Below the pieces are notes generated by a model that saw nothing but the letters and a program-made list of their open reading frames with translations, did not search any database and was not told where the DNA came from. Source: Acetivibrio sp964564015 (GTDB lineage Bacteria; Bacillota; Clostridia; Acetivibrionales; Acetivibrionaceae). From it: a stretch of 64,000 nt of DNA. Both the position numbers and the translations under genes were made by a program. The stretch is from contig CAZLZR010000004.1 of the NCBI GenBank assembly GCA_964564015.1, positions 62,001 to 126,000 of the forward strand, written 5' to 3'. This document shows positions 7,414-16,615 of the stretch, in pieces. The first letter of the stretch is position 1; every line of letters starts with the position of its first letter.

Positions 7414-8892
7414 ATGACGGTAAATTTTAAAAGTAATGAGGCGGATACAAGAGAAAACAGACTCGGGTCCATAACCGGCTATTATGGGACCCTTAGAGAC
7501 CTTGGCAAGCAATCCGGCTGTGGAGGCTTGCAAGATAAAGACAGATGTTATAGTCAGGCAAGTCTTTGCAATGCAGCATGTGCCTTAAGTCAGTTAAGCT
7601 TTATAACAGATGCAGCAATAGTACATCATTCACCGGCAGGTTGTGCAGTTACAGCTATGACGGTCAGTAATTCAAAGGATCAGCTTGCTGGAAAATTAAA
7701 GCTGGATAATTCCAGATCCGGTTATGTTTCAACAGACATGAATGAGTCGGATACGGTGTTCGGAGCAACAGATAATTTAAGGGATGTGATACGGGAAACC
7801 TATAACAGGTATAGACCAAGTGCAATATTTATTGGAGCTTCCTGCGTAAGCGGAGTAATAGGTGAGGATTTGGAAAGTATTGCAGTTGAAATGAAGGAAG
7901 AATTGAATATTCCCATAGCACCTGTTCATTGTGAAGGCTTTAAAACAAAAATATGGGCATCAGGTTTTGATGCGGCGTTTCATGCAATATTGACAAATAT
8001 AGTAAAGCCACCTGAGAAAAAGAGCAATATAGTAAATGTTATAAACTTTTTCGGAAGTGCAAGAAAGGAAATTACGGAAATATTTAAGGAGCTTGGTGTT
8101 GAGCCGCTGTTTTTGATTTCAAATACTTCAATAGAACAGCTGTCTAAACTTTCAGAGTCTGTTGCTACAGTAAGCACCTGCGGGACACTGGGTACATATC
8201 TTGGAAACGGTCTTTGGGACCAATACAAGGTACCCTATGTGAAGTCCTTACAGCCACACGGTATAGCTGGATTTGAAAGCTGGCTCAGAGGCTTGGGAAA
8301 AGCTATAAATAGGGAAGCGGAAGTAGAAAGCTATTTAGAAAGAGAAAAAGCAAAATATTTACCCAAAATTCAAGAGATAAAGGAAAAGCTAAAAGGCTTA
8401 AGAGCGGTTGTTGGAATGGGGCCGGGCTTTAATTTTAACACCACAAGGGCTCTTCAGGAATTGGGTATAGAGATTGTATATTCTGCTGCCTGGCATTTTG
8501 ATAAGCAGTATGATGACGGCCAGGCCCCGGATGCTTTTAAATACCTTGTAGATAATTCACCAAATGACTACAAGCTGTCAGTCAGTGATTTACAGAATCA
8601 TGAAATATTGAATATCCTAAACGAGGTGAAGCCTGATATTTTCTTTTCAAGACATACCGGCTCTACTGTGTGGGCTATGAAGCTTGGAATTCCTGCACTT
8701 TGTGTTTTTGATGAATATGCGATTTTTGGATATAGAGGCCTCTTAAACTTTGCTTATTCTATTTATGACGTAGTAACAAACAGAAGTTATACGGAAAACC
8801 TGTCAAAGAGAGTAAAGCTTCCATACACCGATTGGTGGTTTAAACAAAACAACAATCATTTCTTAAGCAAGGGGGAGAACGAAGATGCCTAA
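7414..8892 (+). CDS. Nitrogenase component 1-like protein, alpha/D type (pair 1)
   Basis: This 492-residue NifD superfamily subunit would form the catalytic heterotetramer with the next gene. Cys52, Cys77 and Cys144 show the spacing of the three P-cluster cysteines of NifD (SLCNAAC, SPAGCAV, GASCVSGVIGED), and PVHCEGF follows as in NifD. A Cys in VSTCGTLG (residue 256) sits where NifD has its cofactor Cys275. The C-terminal region that holds cofactor His442 in NifD reads KLGIPALCVFDEY here and has no His. This argues against canonical dinitrogen reduction and for a group IV-type reductase, for example methylthio-alkane reductase-like. No NifH-like reductase or NifB is in the window. The gene overlaps the K-like gene by 8 bases. 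Confidence 0.88.
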   Translation: MTVNFKSNEADTRENRLGSITGYYGTLRDLGKQSGCGGLQDKDRCYSQASLCNAACALSQLSFITDAAIVHHSPAGCAVTAMTVSNSKDQLAGKLKLDNSRSGYVSTDMNESDTVFGATDNLRDVIRETYNRYRPSAIFIGASCVSGVIGEDLESIAVEMKEELNIPIAPVHCEGFKTKIWASGFDAAFHAILTNIVKPPEKKSNIVNVINFFGSARKEITEIFKELGVEPLFLISNTSIEQLSKLSESVATVSTCGTLGTYLGNGLWDQYKVPYVKSLQPHGIAGFESWLRGLGKAINREAEVESYLEREKAKYLPKIQEIKEKLKGLRAVVGMGPGFNFNTTRALQELGIEIVYSAAWHFDKQYDDGQAPDAFKYLVDNSPNDYKLSVSDLQNHEILNILNEVKPDIFFSRHTGSTVWAMKLGIPALCVFDEYAIFGYRGLLNFAYSIYDVVTNRSYTENLSKRVKLPYTDWWFKQNNNHFLSKGENEDA

Positions 8893-10201
8893 AATATTGG
8901 ATCAACCGAGGTATGTATGTGCGCTTGGAGCCATGCAGACTGTTCAGGGAATTTACAGAGGAGTACCTATCCTTCATGCAGGGCCTGGTTGTGCTTCAAA
9001 GCTTGCAGGCGGTATTGCAGGAAGTAATGGGGATTCAGGTTACATATCTCCGCAGATATATCCATGCTCAAATGTTTCGGAGAAAGAGATAGTATTTGGC
9101 GGAGATGACCGTCTGAAAGAAACTATAGAAAATGCTTTAAAGGTGGTTGATGGAGACATATTTGTGGTACTTTCGGGCTGCACAACAGAGATAGTAGGAG
9201 ATGACATTGCAAAGGTTTCAAGCTATTTTTCAAATGGGAACAAACCGGTTATATATGTTGAAACAGCAGGGTTTAAAGGTAATAACCTGCAAGGCCATGA
9301 ATGGGTTATAAATGCCATAATCGAGCAATATCTCGCCAAAAAGCCAATTATGGAGAGAGAAAAGGGCTTGGTAAATATTTGGGGACCTGTACCATCTTAT
9401 GATCCGTTCTGGGTCGGTAATATCAGAGAATTGGAAGCACTTATAAGAGAGCTTGGGCTTATACCAAATACAATATTTGGTGAGTACAGGGGGATAGAAA
9501 ATATCGATAAAATTCCCCAGGCTGAGTTTAATCTTCTTGTTTCCCCATGGCTTGGTTTAAGCAATGTAAAATTGCTGGAAGAAAAGTTCGGTACGCCATA
9601 CCTTCACTACCCCACGCTTCCAATAGGTGCATATGAGACCAGCAGATTTTTAAGAAGCATTGGAGAATACGCCGGGGTAGATAGTGCCAAGATTGACGAG
9701 ATAATTGGAAGACATGAAAGAGAATACTATTACCATATTGAGAGAACCTCGGATGTTTTCTTAGAGAACCGTACCATGTCAAGGCGTTTTTCAACTGTAA
9801 CAAATGCCGCAGATGCATTAGCTATTTCAAAGTTTTTAGTAAATGATTTTGGACTTGTTCCCGGAAAGCAATACATAACCGATTCCACCCCGGAAGAGTA
9901 TAGGGAAGAGGTGGCAAGCTACTTCAAGGAATTCAAGTATGGTATAGAAGCAGAAGTTGCTTTTTCTACCGACGGTTTTGAAATACATGAAGAAATCCGT
10001 AATACTGATTATTTTGGAGCACCGCTGATTATTGGAAGCATTTTCGAAAAGAAACTGGCTGAAGAGTTAAATGGCAATTTTCTTGCAGTATCGGTTCCAA
10101 TTAAGGAAAGATTGATACTCAGCAGTTCGTATTTAGGTTATCATGGAGGTCTTAAACTTTTAGAAGACATTTATACATATGTGTTAAAGCAGTTTAATTG
10201 A
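8885..10201 (+). CDS. Nitrogenase component 1-like protein, beta/K type (pair 1)
   Basis: This 438-residue NifK superfamily subunit lacks the long N-terminal extension of true NifK. Cys12, Cys36 and Cys99 (YVCALGA, GPGCASK, LSGCTTEIVGDD) match the P-cluster ligand spacing, so the 8Fe-7S or a similar cluster at the D/K interface is probably kept. VETAGFKGN corresponds to the conserved ETPGF-like stretch. The start overlaps the D-like gene, so the two are translationally coupled. It would work with its D partner and a separate ATP-dependent iron protein encoded elsewhere. The substrate is unknown; the sulfur-related context makes an organosulfur compound a reasonable guess. Confidence 0.88.
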   Translation: MPKILDQPRYVCALGAMQTVQGIYRGVPILHAGPGCASKLAGGIAGSNGDSGYISPQIYPCSNVSEKEIVFGGDDRLKETIENALKVVDGDIFVVLSGCTTEIVGDDIAKVSSYFSNGNKPVIYVETAGFKGNNLQGHEWVINAIIEQYLAKKPIMEREKGLVNIWGPVPSYDPFWVGNIRELEALIRELGLIPNTIFGEYRGIENIDKIPQAEFNLLVSPWLGLSNVKLLEEKFGTPYLHYPTLPIGAYETSRFLRSIGEYAGVDSAKIDEIIGRHEREYYYHIERTSDVFLENRTMSRRFSTVTNAADALAISKFLVNDFGLVPGKQYITDSTPEEYREEVASYFKEFKYGIEAEVAFSTDGFEIHEEIRNTDYFGAPLIIGSIFEKKLAEELNGNFLAVSVPIKERLILSSSYLGYHGGLKLLEDIYTYVLKQFN

Positions 10202-10205
10202 GATA

Positions 10206-10293
10206 CGAACTGTAAAGATAAACATATGATTCGCTCATCTAATTTGTTACAAATTGCTGGCTCATCAAGTTTATCTAGTATTACAGTTCGATC
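10206..10293. other. Inverted repeat ahead of the copper ATPase
   Basis: CGAACTGTAAAGATAAAC (from about 10206) is complementary to the right arm ending CAGTTCG near 10293, with a 4-base bulge. No T-run follows, so it is not a standard terminator. It lies between the K-like stop and the ATPase start and may be a processing site or regulator target. Confidence 0.5.
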
Positions 10294-10325
10294 TCTATGA
10301 TTTGGTTGCAGGGGAGCTGAAATAT

Positions 10326-12599
10326 ATGGAGAATGCAACTTTTAAAGTATATGGCATGACTTGTGCTCTTTGTTCTATTACTATTGAGTCAGGGCTTTTG
10401 AAGATGGATGGAGTGAAAAAGGTAAATGTAAACTTTGCAGCTGAAAAGGCTCGGATTGAATATGACAGTACAAAAGTTGACCTTGAAGATATAAAAAGAA
10501 AAGTTAAGTCATTAGGCTTTAAGTTGGATGACTCCAAAGTGTTGAATGATGGCTTGGATAGAGGAGAAATAGAGAGAAGGAAGTTAAAAATTACATTAAT
10601 CGCATCAGCATTATTGTGTTTGCCTTTGATACTTGCAATGGTACTTGGGGGATTAGGCTTCTGTCACGATTATTTTGATGCTGTGTCCCAGTCAAAGTGG
10701 GGGACATTTATAGAATACTTAAGGACTAAAACAAGCTCTCTCCATGACTGGCGCTTGCAGCTGGCATTGGCAACTCCGGTGCAGTTTATTATCGGCTACA
10801 GATTTTACAGAAACTCTTTTCATGCTTTAAAAGCTGCAAGACCAAATATGGATTTGCTTGTTGCTATAGGCACGACAGTTACTTATTTTTACAGCGTTTA
10901 TACTTCCATTTATGACAACAGTGCCCTTTACTTTGGAATGAAAAACATATATTTTGAGGCTTCCGGAACTATAATCACACTTGTACTTTTAGGGAAATAC
11001 CTTGAGCAAATAGCAAGAGGAAAGACATCAAAAGCAATACAGACTCTGATCCGGTTAAAGCCAAAGAATGCCAGGGTTATAAGAGATGGACAGGAACTGG
11101 ATATAGCTGTCGAGGAAGTTATAAAAGATGAATTGATTATTGTAAGACCTGGAGAGAAAATTCCAGTAGATGGAGTGTTGATAGATGGGTATTCTGCTGT
11201 TGATGAATCAATGCTTACCGGGGAGAGTGTTCCGGTTGATAAAAGAGCGGGAGATTTTATTGCAGGAGGTTCTATAAATAAGCTTGGAGCCTTTACATTC
11301 AAGGCTACAAAAGTTGGAAATGAAACAGTATTAGCAGGTATTATAAAAATGGTTGAAGATGCCCAGGGAAGTAAGGCCCCCATTCAAAAGACAGTAGATA
11401 GAGTATGTGGCTTTTTTGTTCCAACTGTTTTGGCCATATCTTTGCTTACATTTATAGTTTGGTTTTTTGGAGTCTTTGAGGGAACTTTTTTCTTAATTGA
11501 TAAGCCATTAGTTCATGCTGTAGCAGTTTTAGTGGTTTCATGTCCATGCGCTTTAGGACTTGCAACACCTACAGCTATAATGGTAGGTATGGGAAAGGGT
11601 GCGCAAAGTGGAATTCTGATTAAAAATGGCGAAGAACTGGAGTCAGCATGTAAAATTGATACAGTTGTTCTCGATAAGACCGGAACACTTACTTCTGGAA
11701 AACTTGAAGTAACAGATATAATTAATTTTAATGACAGTTTAGATGAAAATGATCTTCTGAAAATTGCTGCTGTATGTGAAAAAAGGTCTGAGCATCCTTT
11801 GGGACAGGCGATTTATGAGAAAGCGAAGGAGGCCTTTGGAGACTTGCAAGAGCCGGAAGACTTTGAAAGCTATCCTGGAAAAGGTATTCGTGCTGTAGTT
11901 CAGAATAAGACAATTTTTATAGGAACATATAGTTTGATGACAGAAAACGGAATTGAAATAAGTGATGTGCAAGATCCCCTTTTACCTTTCCAAAGACAGG
12001 GGAAAACAACTGTTTTACTTGCTGTGGATGGTGTTTTAAATTGTGCAATAACTTTGGCAGATAGTATAAAAGAAAGCTCTAAAAAGGTGGTAAAGGTTTT
12101 AAAAGATATGGACATTGAAGTATATATGCTTACCGGTGACAATAAAAATACTGCAAACTGGGTGGCATCAAAAATTGGAATCAATAACGTAATTTCAGAG
12201 GTTTTGCCTGAGAATAAAGCAAGCAAAGTTGCACAGCTAATGAAGGAAGGAAAGGTGGTAGCTATGGTTGGTGACGGTATAAATGACGCACCTGCATTGG
12301 CTACTGCAAATATTGGTTTTGCAATCGGAACGGGTACGGATGTTGCTATAGAAACGGGAGATATAGTCTTATTGAAGGACGATTTAATGGGAATTCCTAA
12401 CGCTGTAAGGTTATCAAGAAAGACAATGACAAAGATCAAGCAAAATTTATTTTGGGCATTTATTTATAACATTATAGGAATTCCAATTGCAGCGTTTGGG
12501 CTCCTGAATCCTGTTGTAGCGGCTGCAGCAATGGCGCTTAGTTCCATATCGGTGCTGCTAAATTCCTTGAGCCTTAAAAGATTCAAATTATACAGATAG
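10326..12599 (+). CDS. copA: Copper-type P1B ATPase
   Basis: This 757-residue heavy-metal translocating ATPase most resembles the CopA (Cu+) group. An N-terminal HMA domain carries MTCALC (about residues 12-17). Eight membrane segments follow the usual P1B layout, with the transport-site motif SCPCALGLATP in the sixth. The catalytic signatures MLTGES (actuator), DKTGTLTSG (phosphorylated Asp) and GDGINDAPALA (hinge) are all intact. I chose ATG 10326, preceded by GGGGAG, because it places the HMA domain at the N-terminus. A longer in-frame start exists at 10254. No CsoR or CopZ is adjacent. It probably exports copper, and may protect or supply the metal proteins of this cluster. Confidence 0.92.
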   Translation: MENATFKVYGMTCALCSITIESGLLKMDGVKKVNVNFAAEKARIEYDSTKVDLEDIKRKVKSLGFKLDDSKVLNDGLDRGEIERRKLKITLIASALLCLPLILAMVLGGLGFCHDYFDAVSQSKWGTFIEYLRTKTSSLHDWRLQLALATPVQFIIGYRFYRNSFHALKAARPNMDLLVAIGTTVTYFYSVYTSIYDNSALYFGMKNIYFEASGTIITLVLLGKYLEQIARGKTSKAIQTLIRLKPKNARVIRDGQELDIAVEEVIKDELIIVRPGEKIPVDGVLIDGYSAVDESMLTGESVPVDKRAGDFIAGGSINKLGAFTFKATKVGNETVLAGIIKMVEDAQGSKAPIQKTVDRVCGFFVPTVLAISLLTFIVWFFGVFEGTFFLIDKPLVHAVAVLVVSCPCALGLATPTAIMVGMGKGAQSGILIKNGEELESACKIDTVVLDKTGTLTSGKLEVTDIINFNDSLDENDLLKIAAVCEKRSEHPLGQAIYEKAKEAFGDLQEPEDFESYPGKGIRAVVQNKTIFIGTYSLMTENGIEISDVQDPLLPFQRQGKTTVLLAVDGVLNCAITLADSIKESSKKVVKVLKDMDIEVYMLTGDNKNTANWVASKIGINNVISEVLPENKASKVAQLMKEGKVVAMVGDGINDAPALATANIGFAIGTGTDVAIETGDIVLLKDDLMGIPNAVRLSRKTMTKIKQNLFWAFIYNIIGIPIAAFGLLNPVVAAAAMALSSISVLLNSLSLKRFKLYR

Positions 12600-12607
12600 T
12601 GTGCTAA

Positions 12608-12643
12608 AGCTTGCAAACATTGATTTTTGCAGGCTTTTTTCCA
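12608..12643 (+). terminator. Terminator after copA
   Basis: AAGCTTGCAAA pairs with TTTTTGCAGGCTT across a short loop and runs into TTTTTT, 10-40 bases after the ATPase stop. Confidence 0.8.
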
Positions 12644-12701
12644 TTAAGAAATATTAAATAATATAAAATTGATAGGAATAATATTTTTTTGTTAGAAGGT
12701 A

Positions 12702-12730
12702 TTGACAAATTGATATTAAGAGAATAAAAT
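12702..12730 (+). promoter_or_regulatory. cysK promoter with operator-like site
   Basis: TTGACA at 12702, a 17-bp spacer and TAAAAT at 12725. The shared motif ATATAAGATTACTTGG follows at about 12745-12760. The position just behind the -10 box suits repression, and a CymR-like Rrf2 regulator is a candidate. Confidence 0.75.
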
Positions 12731-12786
12731 AAAATCAATAAAACATATAAGATTACTTGGGAATAAAAATGTGGAGGCGATAGAAA

Positions 12787-13722
12787 ATGTCAAAAATTGC
12801 AAAGAATCTTACAGATCTTATTGGAAATACACCTTTACTTGAGTTATCAAATTATAACGAGGCGAGTAAATTGGAATCCAAGCTGATTGCAAAGCTTGAA
12901 TACTTTAATCCGGCATCCAGTGTTAAGGATAGAATAGGCTATGCAATGATAAAGGATGCGGAAGAAAAGGGCTTGATAAACAAAGATACAGTTATAATTG
13001 AGCCTACAAGCGGAAATACCGGTATTGCATTAGCGTTTGTTGCGGCTGCAAAGGGATACAGATTAATAATTACTCTGCCTGATACATTCAGTATAGAAAG
13101 AAGAAACCTGCTAAAAGCCTTAGGGGCTGAGTTGGTTCTTACTCCCGGAAGTGAAGGTATGGCGGGAGCAATAAGAAAGGCTGACGAAATAGCAGCACAG
13201 ACTCCTAATTCCTATGTTCCACAACAGTTCAAAAACCCTGCAAACCCTGAAATTCATAGGAGAACAACAGCAGAAGAAATCTGGAGAGACACTGATGGAC
13301 AGGTGGATATATTCGTAGGAGGAGTTGGAACTGGTGGTACAATTACAGGGGTAGGTGAAGTGTTAAAGCAACGTAAGCCTGATGTTAAGATTGTTGCAGT
13401 TGAGCCTTTTGATTCCCCGGTTTTATCGGGTGGTACTAAAGGACCTCATAAAATACAGGGAATAGGTGCAGGATTTGTACCTGATAATTTTAACAAAGAG
13501 GTTGTAGACGAAATTTATAAGGTAAAGAATGAAGAAGCTTTTGAGACAGCGAGAAAGCTTGCAAGTACAGAGGGTCTATTAGTCGGTATATCTTCAGGTG
13601 CAGCAGCTTTTGCTGCAACACAGATTGCAAAAAGGCCTGAAAATAAAGGTAAAGTTATAGTGGCATTGTTGCCGGATACAGGCGAGAGATATTTGTCTAC
13701 TGCTTTGTTCCAGGATGCGTAA
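12787..13722 (+). CDS. cysK: Cysteine synthase (O-acetylserine sulfhydrylase)
   Basis: This PLP enzyme of 311 residues makes cysteine from O-acetylserine and sulfide. Family landmarks are present: the PLP lysine in SSVKDRIG (residue about 44), PTSGNTGIALA, the phosphate-binding GTGGTITG loop and the C-terminal GISSGAA. The length is typical. It has its own promoter and an operator-like site, and is followed by a short hairpin before metQ. Its place beside a methionine importer and far from cysteine-synthase partners such as cysE points to regulation by sulfur supply. A related activity on O-acetylhomoserine or methanethiol cannot be excluded. Confidence 0.94.
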   Translation: MSKIAKNLTDLIGNTPLLELSNYNEASKLESKLIAKLEYFNPASSVKDRIGYAMIKDAEEKGLINKDTVIIEPTSGNTGIALAFVAAAKGYRLIITLPDTFSIERRNLLKALGAELVLTPGSEGMAGAIRKADEIAAQTPNSYVPQQFKNPANPEIHRRTTAEEIWRDTDGQVDIFVGGVGTGGTITGVGEVLKQRKPDVKIVAVEPFDSPVLSGGTKGPHKIQGIGAGFVPDNFNKEVVDEIYKVKNEEAFETARKLASTEGLLVGISSGAAAFAATQIAKRPENKGKVIVALLPDTGERYLSTALFQDA

Positions 13723-13743
13723 AGCAAAGATAATATAAGTTGG

Positions 13744-13774
13744 TAATAAAGAGGAGCATATCCTCTTTATTATT
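13744..13774 (+). terminator. Hairpin between cysK and metQ
   Basis: An 11-bp stem (AATAAAGAGGA with its complement) and a 5-base loop run into ATTATT. It is probably a weak terminator for cysK. The shared operator-like motif ATATAAGAATACTATT follows at about 13795-13810, ahead of metQ. Confidence 0.65.
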
Positions 13775-13838
13775 ACAATTAAAACATACTATACATATAA
13801 GAATACTATTAATATAAAAATTTTACTAGGAGAGGATT

Positions 13839-14693
13839 TTGAAAATTATGAAAAGAATATTGCCTATATTATTGATATTGACTCTTTTATTAGCATTTAC
13901 AGCTTGCGCAAAAAAGACTGAACCAGTTTCAGATGTTCCATCTTCAGTCGGAAATGAAGTTAAAGAGTTGAAGGTAGGGTTTTGCCCAGGTCCATATAGT
14001 GACTTATGGAAGAAAGCCATTGCTCCTCAGCTTGAGAAAAAAGGATATAGCATTAGCTATGTTGAATTCAGCGACTATGTTCAGCCGAATCTTGCTCTTT
14101 CAAATAAAGAAATCAATGTAAATATGTTTCAACACTCTACATATCTCAAAAACTTTTCTAAAGAGCATAACCTTTCGTTAAGTCTTGTAACAGAGATACC
14201 TACGGTTGCAATGGGTATATGGTCTAAAACAACCCCAAAAATTACTGAGGCTAAAAAGGGTGCAGTTGTTACTATTCCAAACGATGAAACAAATATGGCA
14301 CGAGGACTACGTGTACTTGAAGCTGCAGGACTTATAAAGCTTAAGGATGGAATTGATAAATCCAAAGCTACACTTGACGATATCGGTGAAAATTCGCTAG
14401 AGCTTAAAATTGTGCCTACCGAAGCAGCACAGATTCCACGTACGCTTGACAGTGCAGACCTTGCGGTTGTAAACGGTAATTTTGCTATAAGTGCGGGGCT
14501 TGACCCGGCAGATTCTCTATACAACGAAGTGCTCGGTGAGGGTTATGTCAATGTCATTGCCGTAAGGACAGAGGATTTGGAAAAGCAATTTGTCAAGGAT
14601 ATAAAAGAAGCTGCAACAAACAAAGAGTTTAAAGCAATTGTTGATGACCCTGAAAATGGGTTCAGCGGTTTCCAGAAACCTGCCGGATGGTAA
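13839..14693 (+). CDS. metQ: Methionine-binding lipoprotein (NlpA family)
   Basis: This 284-residue lipoprotein is the substrate-binding component of a methionine ABC importer. A basic, hydrophobic signal peptide ends in the lipobox AFTAC (Cys near 23). The mature part starts with the NlpA-type VGFCPGPYSDLW and contains MFQHSTYL and the typical SADLAVVNGNFA. Both TTG 13839 and ATG 13848 are possible; TTG is better spaced from AGGAGAGG. A terminator-like hairpin separates it from metN, which may set a high ratio of binding protein to transporter. No S-box or T-box leader is visible. Instead an operator-like motif shared with cysK lies upstream. Confidence 0.92.
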   Translation: MKIMKRILPILLILTLLLAFTACAKKTEPVSDVPSSVGNEVKELKVGFCPGPYSDLWKKAIAPQLEKKGYSISYVEFSDYVQPNLALSNKEINVNMFQHSTYLKNFSKEHNLSLSLVTEIPTVAMGIWSKTTPKITEAKKGAVVTIPNDETNMARGLRVLEAAGLIKLKDGIDKSKATLDDIGENSLELKIVPTEAAQIPRTLDSADLAVVNGNFAISAGLDPADSLYNEVLGEGYVNVIAVRTEDLEKQFVKDIKEAATNKEFKAIVDDPENGFSGFQKPAGW

Positions 14694-14756
14694 TGAGTTT
14701 GATGAGAAAGTTTTAAACTCCTTTATTCCGAATCTTTCGAATGAAGTTATAGAGCC

Positions 14757-14790
14757 AAAAACACAGGGGAAGAGGTGCCCCGGGGTTTTT
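14757..14790 (+). terminator. Hairpin with T-run between metQ and metN
   Basis: AAAAAC and GGGG pair with CCCC and GTTTTT around an 8-base loop, ending 8 bases before the metN start. It probably reduces transcription into metNI relative to metQ. It also leaves metN without an obvious ribosome binding site. Confidence 0.7.
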
Positions 14791-14798
14791 ATTAACTG

Positions 14799-15833
14799 AT
14801 GATTGGAATGAAATATATGATACGATTTGAAAATTTAAGCGTTAGTTTCGCACAAAAAACAGGCCAATTACATGCAGTGAATAACGTCAGCCTGAATATT
14901 GGAAAAGGTCAGATTTATGGACTCGTAGGAGCAAGCGGTGCAGGGAAAAGTACTCTTTTACGTACCATTAACCTTCTTGAACGCCCGACTTCCGGTAAAG
15001 TCTTTGTAAATGGAAATCTTATTAACGGGCTAAAAGGTGAAGAACTTAGAAAGTACCGTCGCAATATCGGAATTATTTTTCAGCACTTTAATCTGGCTTC
15101 CAGTAAAACAGTACGGGAGAATGTTGAATTTCCGCTGAAGGCGGCAAATGTTCCGAAAGTACAAATCAGGCAAAGGGTTGAGGAGCTTTTAGAGCTTGTT
15201 GGTTTAAGTGACAAGAGTGAAGTTTATCCTTCGAAATTAAGCGGTGGTCAAAAGCAGCGTGTCGGCATCGCCCGAGCTCTTGCCAATAATGCCAGTATTT
15301 TATTGTGCGACGAGGCTACCAGTGCTCTTGATCCTGAAACAACAACATCTATTCTCAATCTTCTGGAGGATATAAATAAAAAATACGGCATTACAATTAT
15401 TATAATTACGCATGAACTTGATGTTGTAAAAGCCATTTGTACCGAGATGGCAGTTATGAATTCAGGACATGTGGTTGAGCAGGGCAGGGTTATTGATATT
15501 ATTTCAAATCCACAAGATCCTTTTACAAAAAAGCTGATTTCTCATACTGAGAACTTTAATTTACCGGAGTATGTGGTAAAGCAGTTCGGCAGTGACAGTA
15601 TTTTGCGAATCACTTATTTGGGTGCAGATGCCACAAATCCGGTACTTTCTGAAGCATCTAAGGCCTACGATGTTAATATCAGTATTCTTCATGGAAAAAT
15701 TGATTACATAAGTCATACGCCTGTCGGAACATTGATTGTCAGTATAAAAGGTGATCAAGAAGACGTACAGAAGGCCATTGACTATATCAAAAACAAAACA
15801 CTTAGAGTGGAGGTGGGCGCAAATGAACTTTAA
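14799..15833 (+). CDS. metN: Methionine ABC transporter ATP-binding protein
   Basis: This 344-residue ABC ATPase has Walker A (GASGAGKS, about 47-54), the signature LSGGQKQRVGIARAL and Walker B (ILLCDEATSALDP). A C-terminal NIL regulatory domain (about 265-340) is diagnostic of MetN-type importers and gives trans-inhibition by bound methionine. The start is uncertain: ATG at 14799, 14808 or 14817, none with a good ribosome site, because a hairpin precedes it. The 3' end overlaps metI by 11 bases. Confidence 0.93.
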   Translation: MIGMKYMIRFENLSVSFAQKTGQLHAVNNVSLNIGKGQIYGLVGASGAGKSTLLRTINLLERPTSGKVFVNGNLINGLKGEELRKYRRNIGIIFQHFNLASSKTVRENVEFPLKAANVPKVQIRQRVEELLELVGLSDKSEVYPSKLSGGQKQRVGIARALANNASILLCDEATSALDPETTTSILNLLEDINKKYGITIIIITHELDVVKAICTEMAVMNSGHVVEQGRVIDIISNPQDPFTKKLISHTENFNLPEYVVKQFGSDSILRITYLGADATNPVLSEASKAYDVNISILHGKIDYISHTPVGTLIVSIKGDQEDVQKAIDYIKNKTLRVEVGANEL

Positions 15834-16479
15834 TTTACAGGAAGCGCTAAAAACTTCACTGTTCGAAACCTTTTACATGGTTGGCCTTTCATTGGTAATA
15901 TCGGTGGTTGTAGGAGGAATCCTTGGTTTGTTTTTATATCTGACAACATCAAAATTGTTTTTTAAAAATGTTATTGTAAATCAGACTTTTGGTGTTGTAG
16001 TTAATATTCTTCGTTCCATTCCTTTTATTATCCTTCTTGTACTTCTGCTTCCGATCACCAAAGCAATTGTCGGAACCACCATTGGTGCAAAATCAGTAGT
16101 TGTTCCTTTAACTGTAACTGCTATAGCTTTTTACGCCAGGCTTGCTCAAGCTGCATTCTCCGAGGTTGATAAAGGGGTAATTGAAGCAGCCAACGCATGT
16201 GGAGCTCACCCTGTGAAGATAATTTTCGGGATATTGATTCCTGAGGCACTGGTAGGACTTGTTAATGGCATTACTGTAACCACAATATCACTTATTGGTT
16301 ATTCAGCGATGGCTGGAACGGTTGGGGGTGGCGGTATAGGTGATCTTGCAATCCGATATGGCTACCAGCGTTATGAAACGGAAGTTATGTTTGTTTGCGT
16401 TGCGATTCTGGTTGTAATTGTTCAACTTATCCAGCTTACAGGTGATTCAGCAGCAAAGAAAGTGAAAAGGAATAGCTGA
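15823..16479 (+). CDS. metI: Methionine ABC transporter permease
   Basis: This 218-residue membrane protein has five to six hydrophobic segments and the EAA-type coupling loop (EAANACGAHPVKIIFGILIPEAL), which docks MetN. YSAMAGTVGGGGIGDLA is the conserved stretch of MetI permeases. I chose ATG 15823, inside the metN end, with AGGTGG 7 bases upstream. This length matches the family; a longer reading from 15751 would duplicate the metN tail in another frame. It is followed by a large nested hairpin before the oxidoreductase genes. Confidence 0.93.
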   Translation: MNFNLQEALKTSLFETFYMVGLSLVISVVVGGILGLFLYLTTSKLFFKNVIVNQTFGVVVNILRSIPFIILLVLLLPITKAIVGTTIGAKSVVVPLTVTAIAFYARLAQAAFSEVDKGVIEAANACGAHPVKIIFGILIPEALVGLVNGITVTTISLIGYSAMAGTVGGGGIGDLAIRYGYQRYETEVMFVCVAILVVIVQLIQLTGDSAAKKVKRNS

Positions 16480-16480
16480 A

Positions 16481-16556
16481 ATATTACTTCGGATTTTTCA
16501 CGTGGCCTATTTGGGTCAAATAAGGCCTGAAGTGAAATTATAGCCGAAGTTATATT
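16481..16556. repeat. Nested three-tier hairpin between metI and the oxidoreductase operon
   Basis: The outer arms ACTTCGG/CCGAAGT, middle arms TTTCAC/GTGAAA and inner arms GGCCTATTTG/CAAATAAGGCC stack on one axis. No T-run follows, so it is not a classical terminator. It could stabilise or process the mRNA, or be a small inserted palindrome. Confidence 0.6.
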
Positions 16557-16615
16557 ATCAGCATTCCAAAAGGTAATTGAAAATATGAAGAAGAAAGACT
16601 ATGGAGGTTTTAGAT

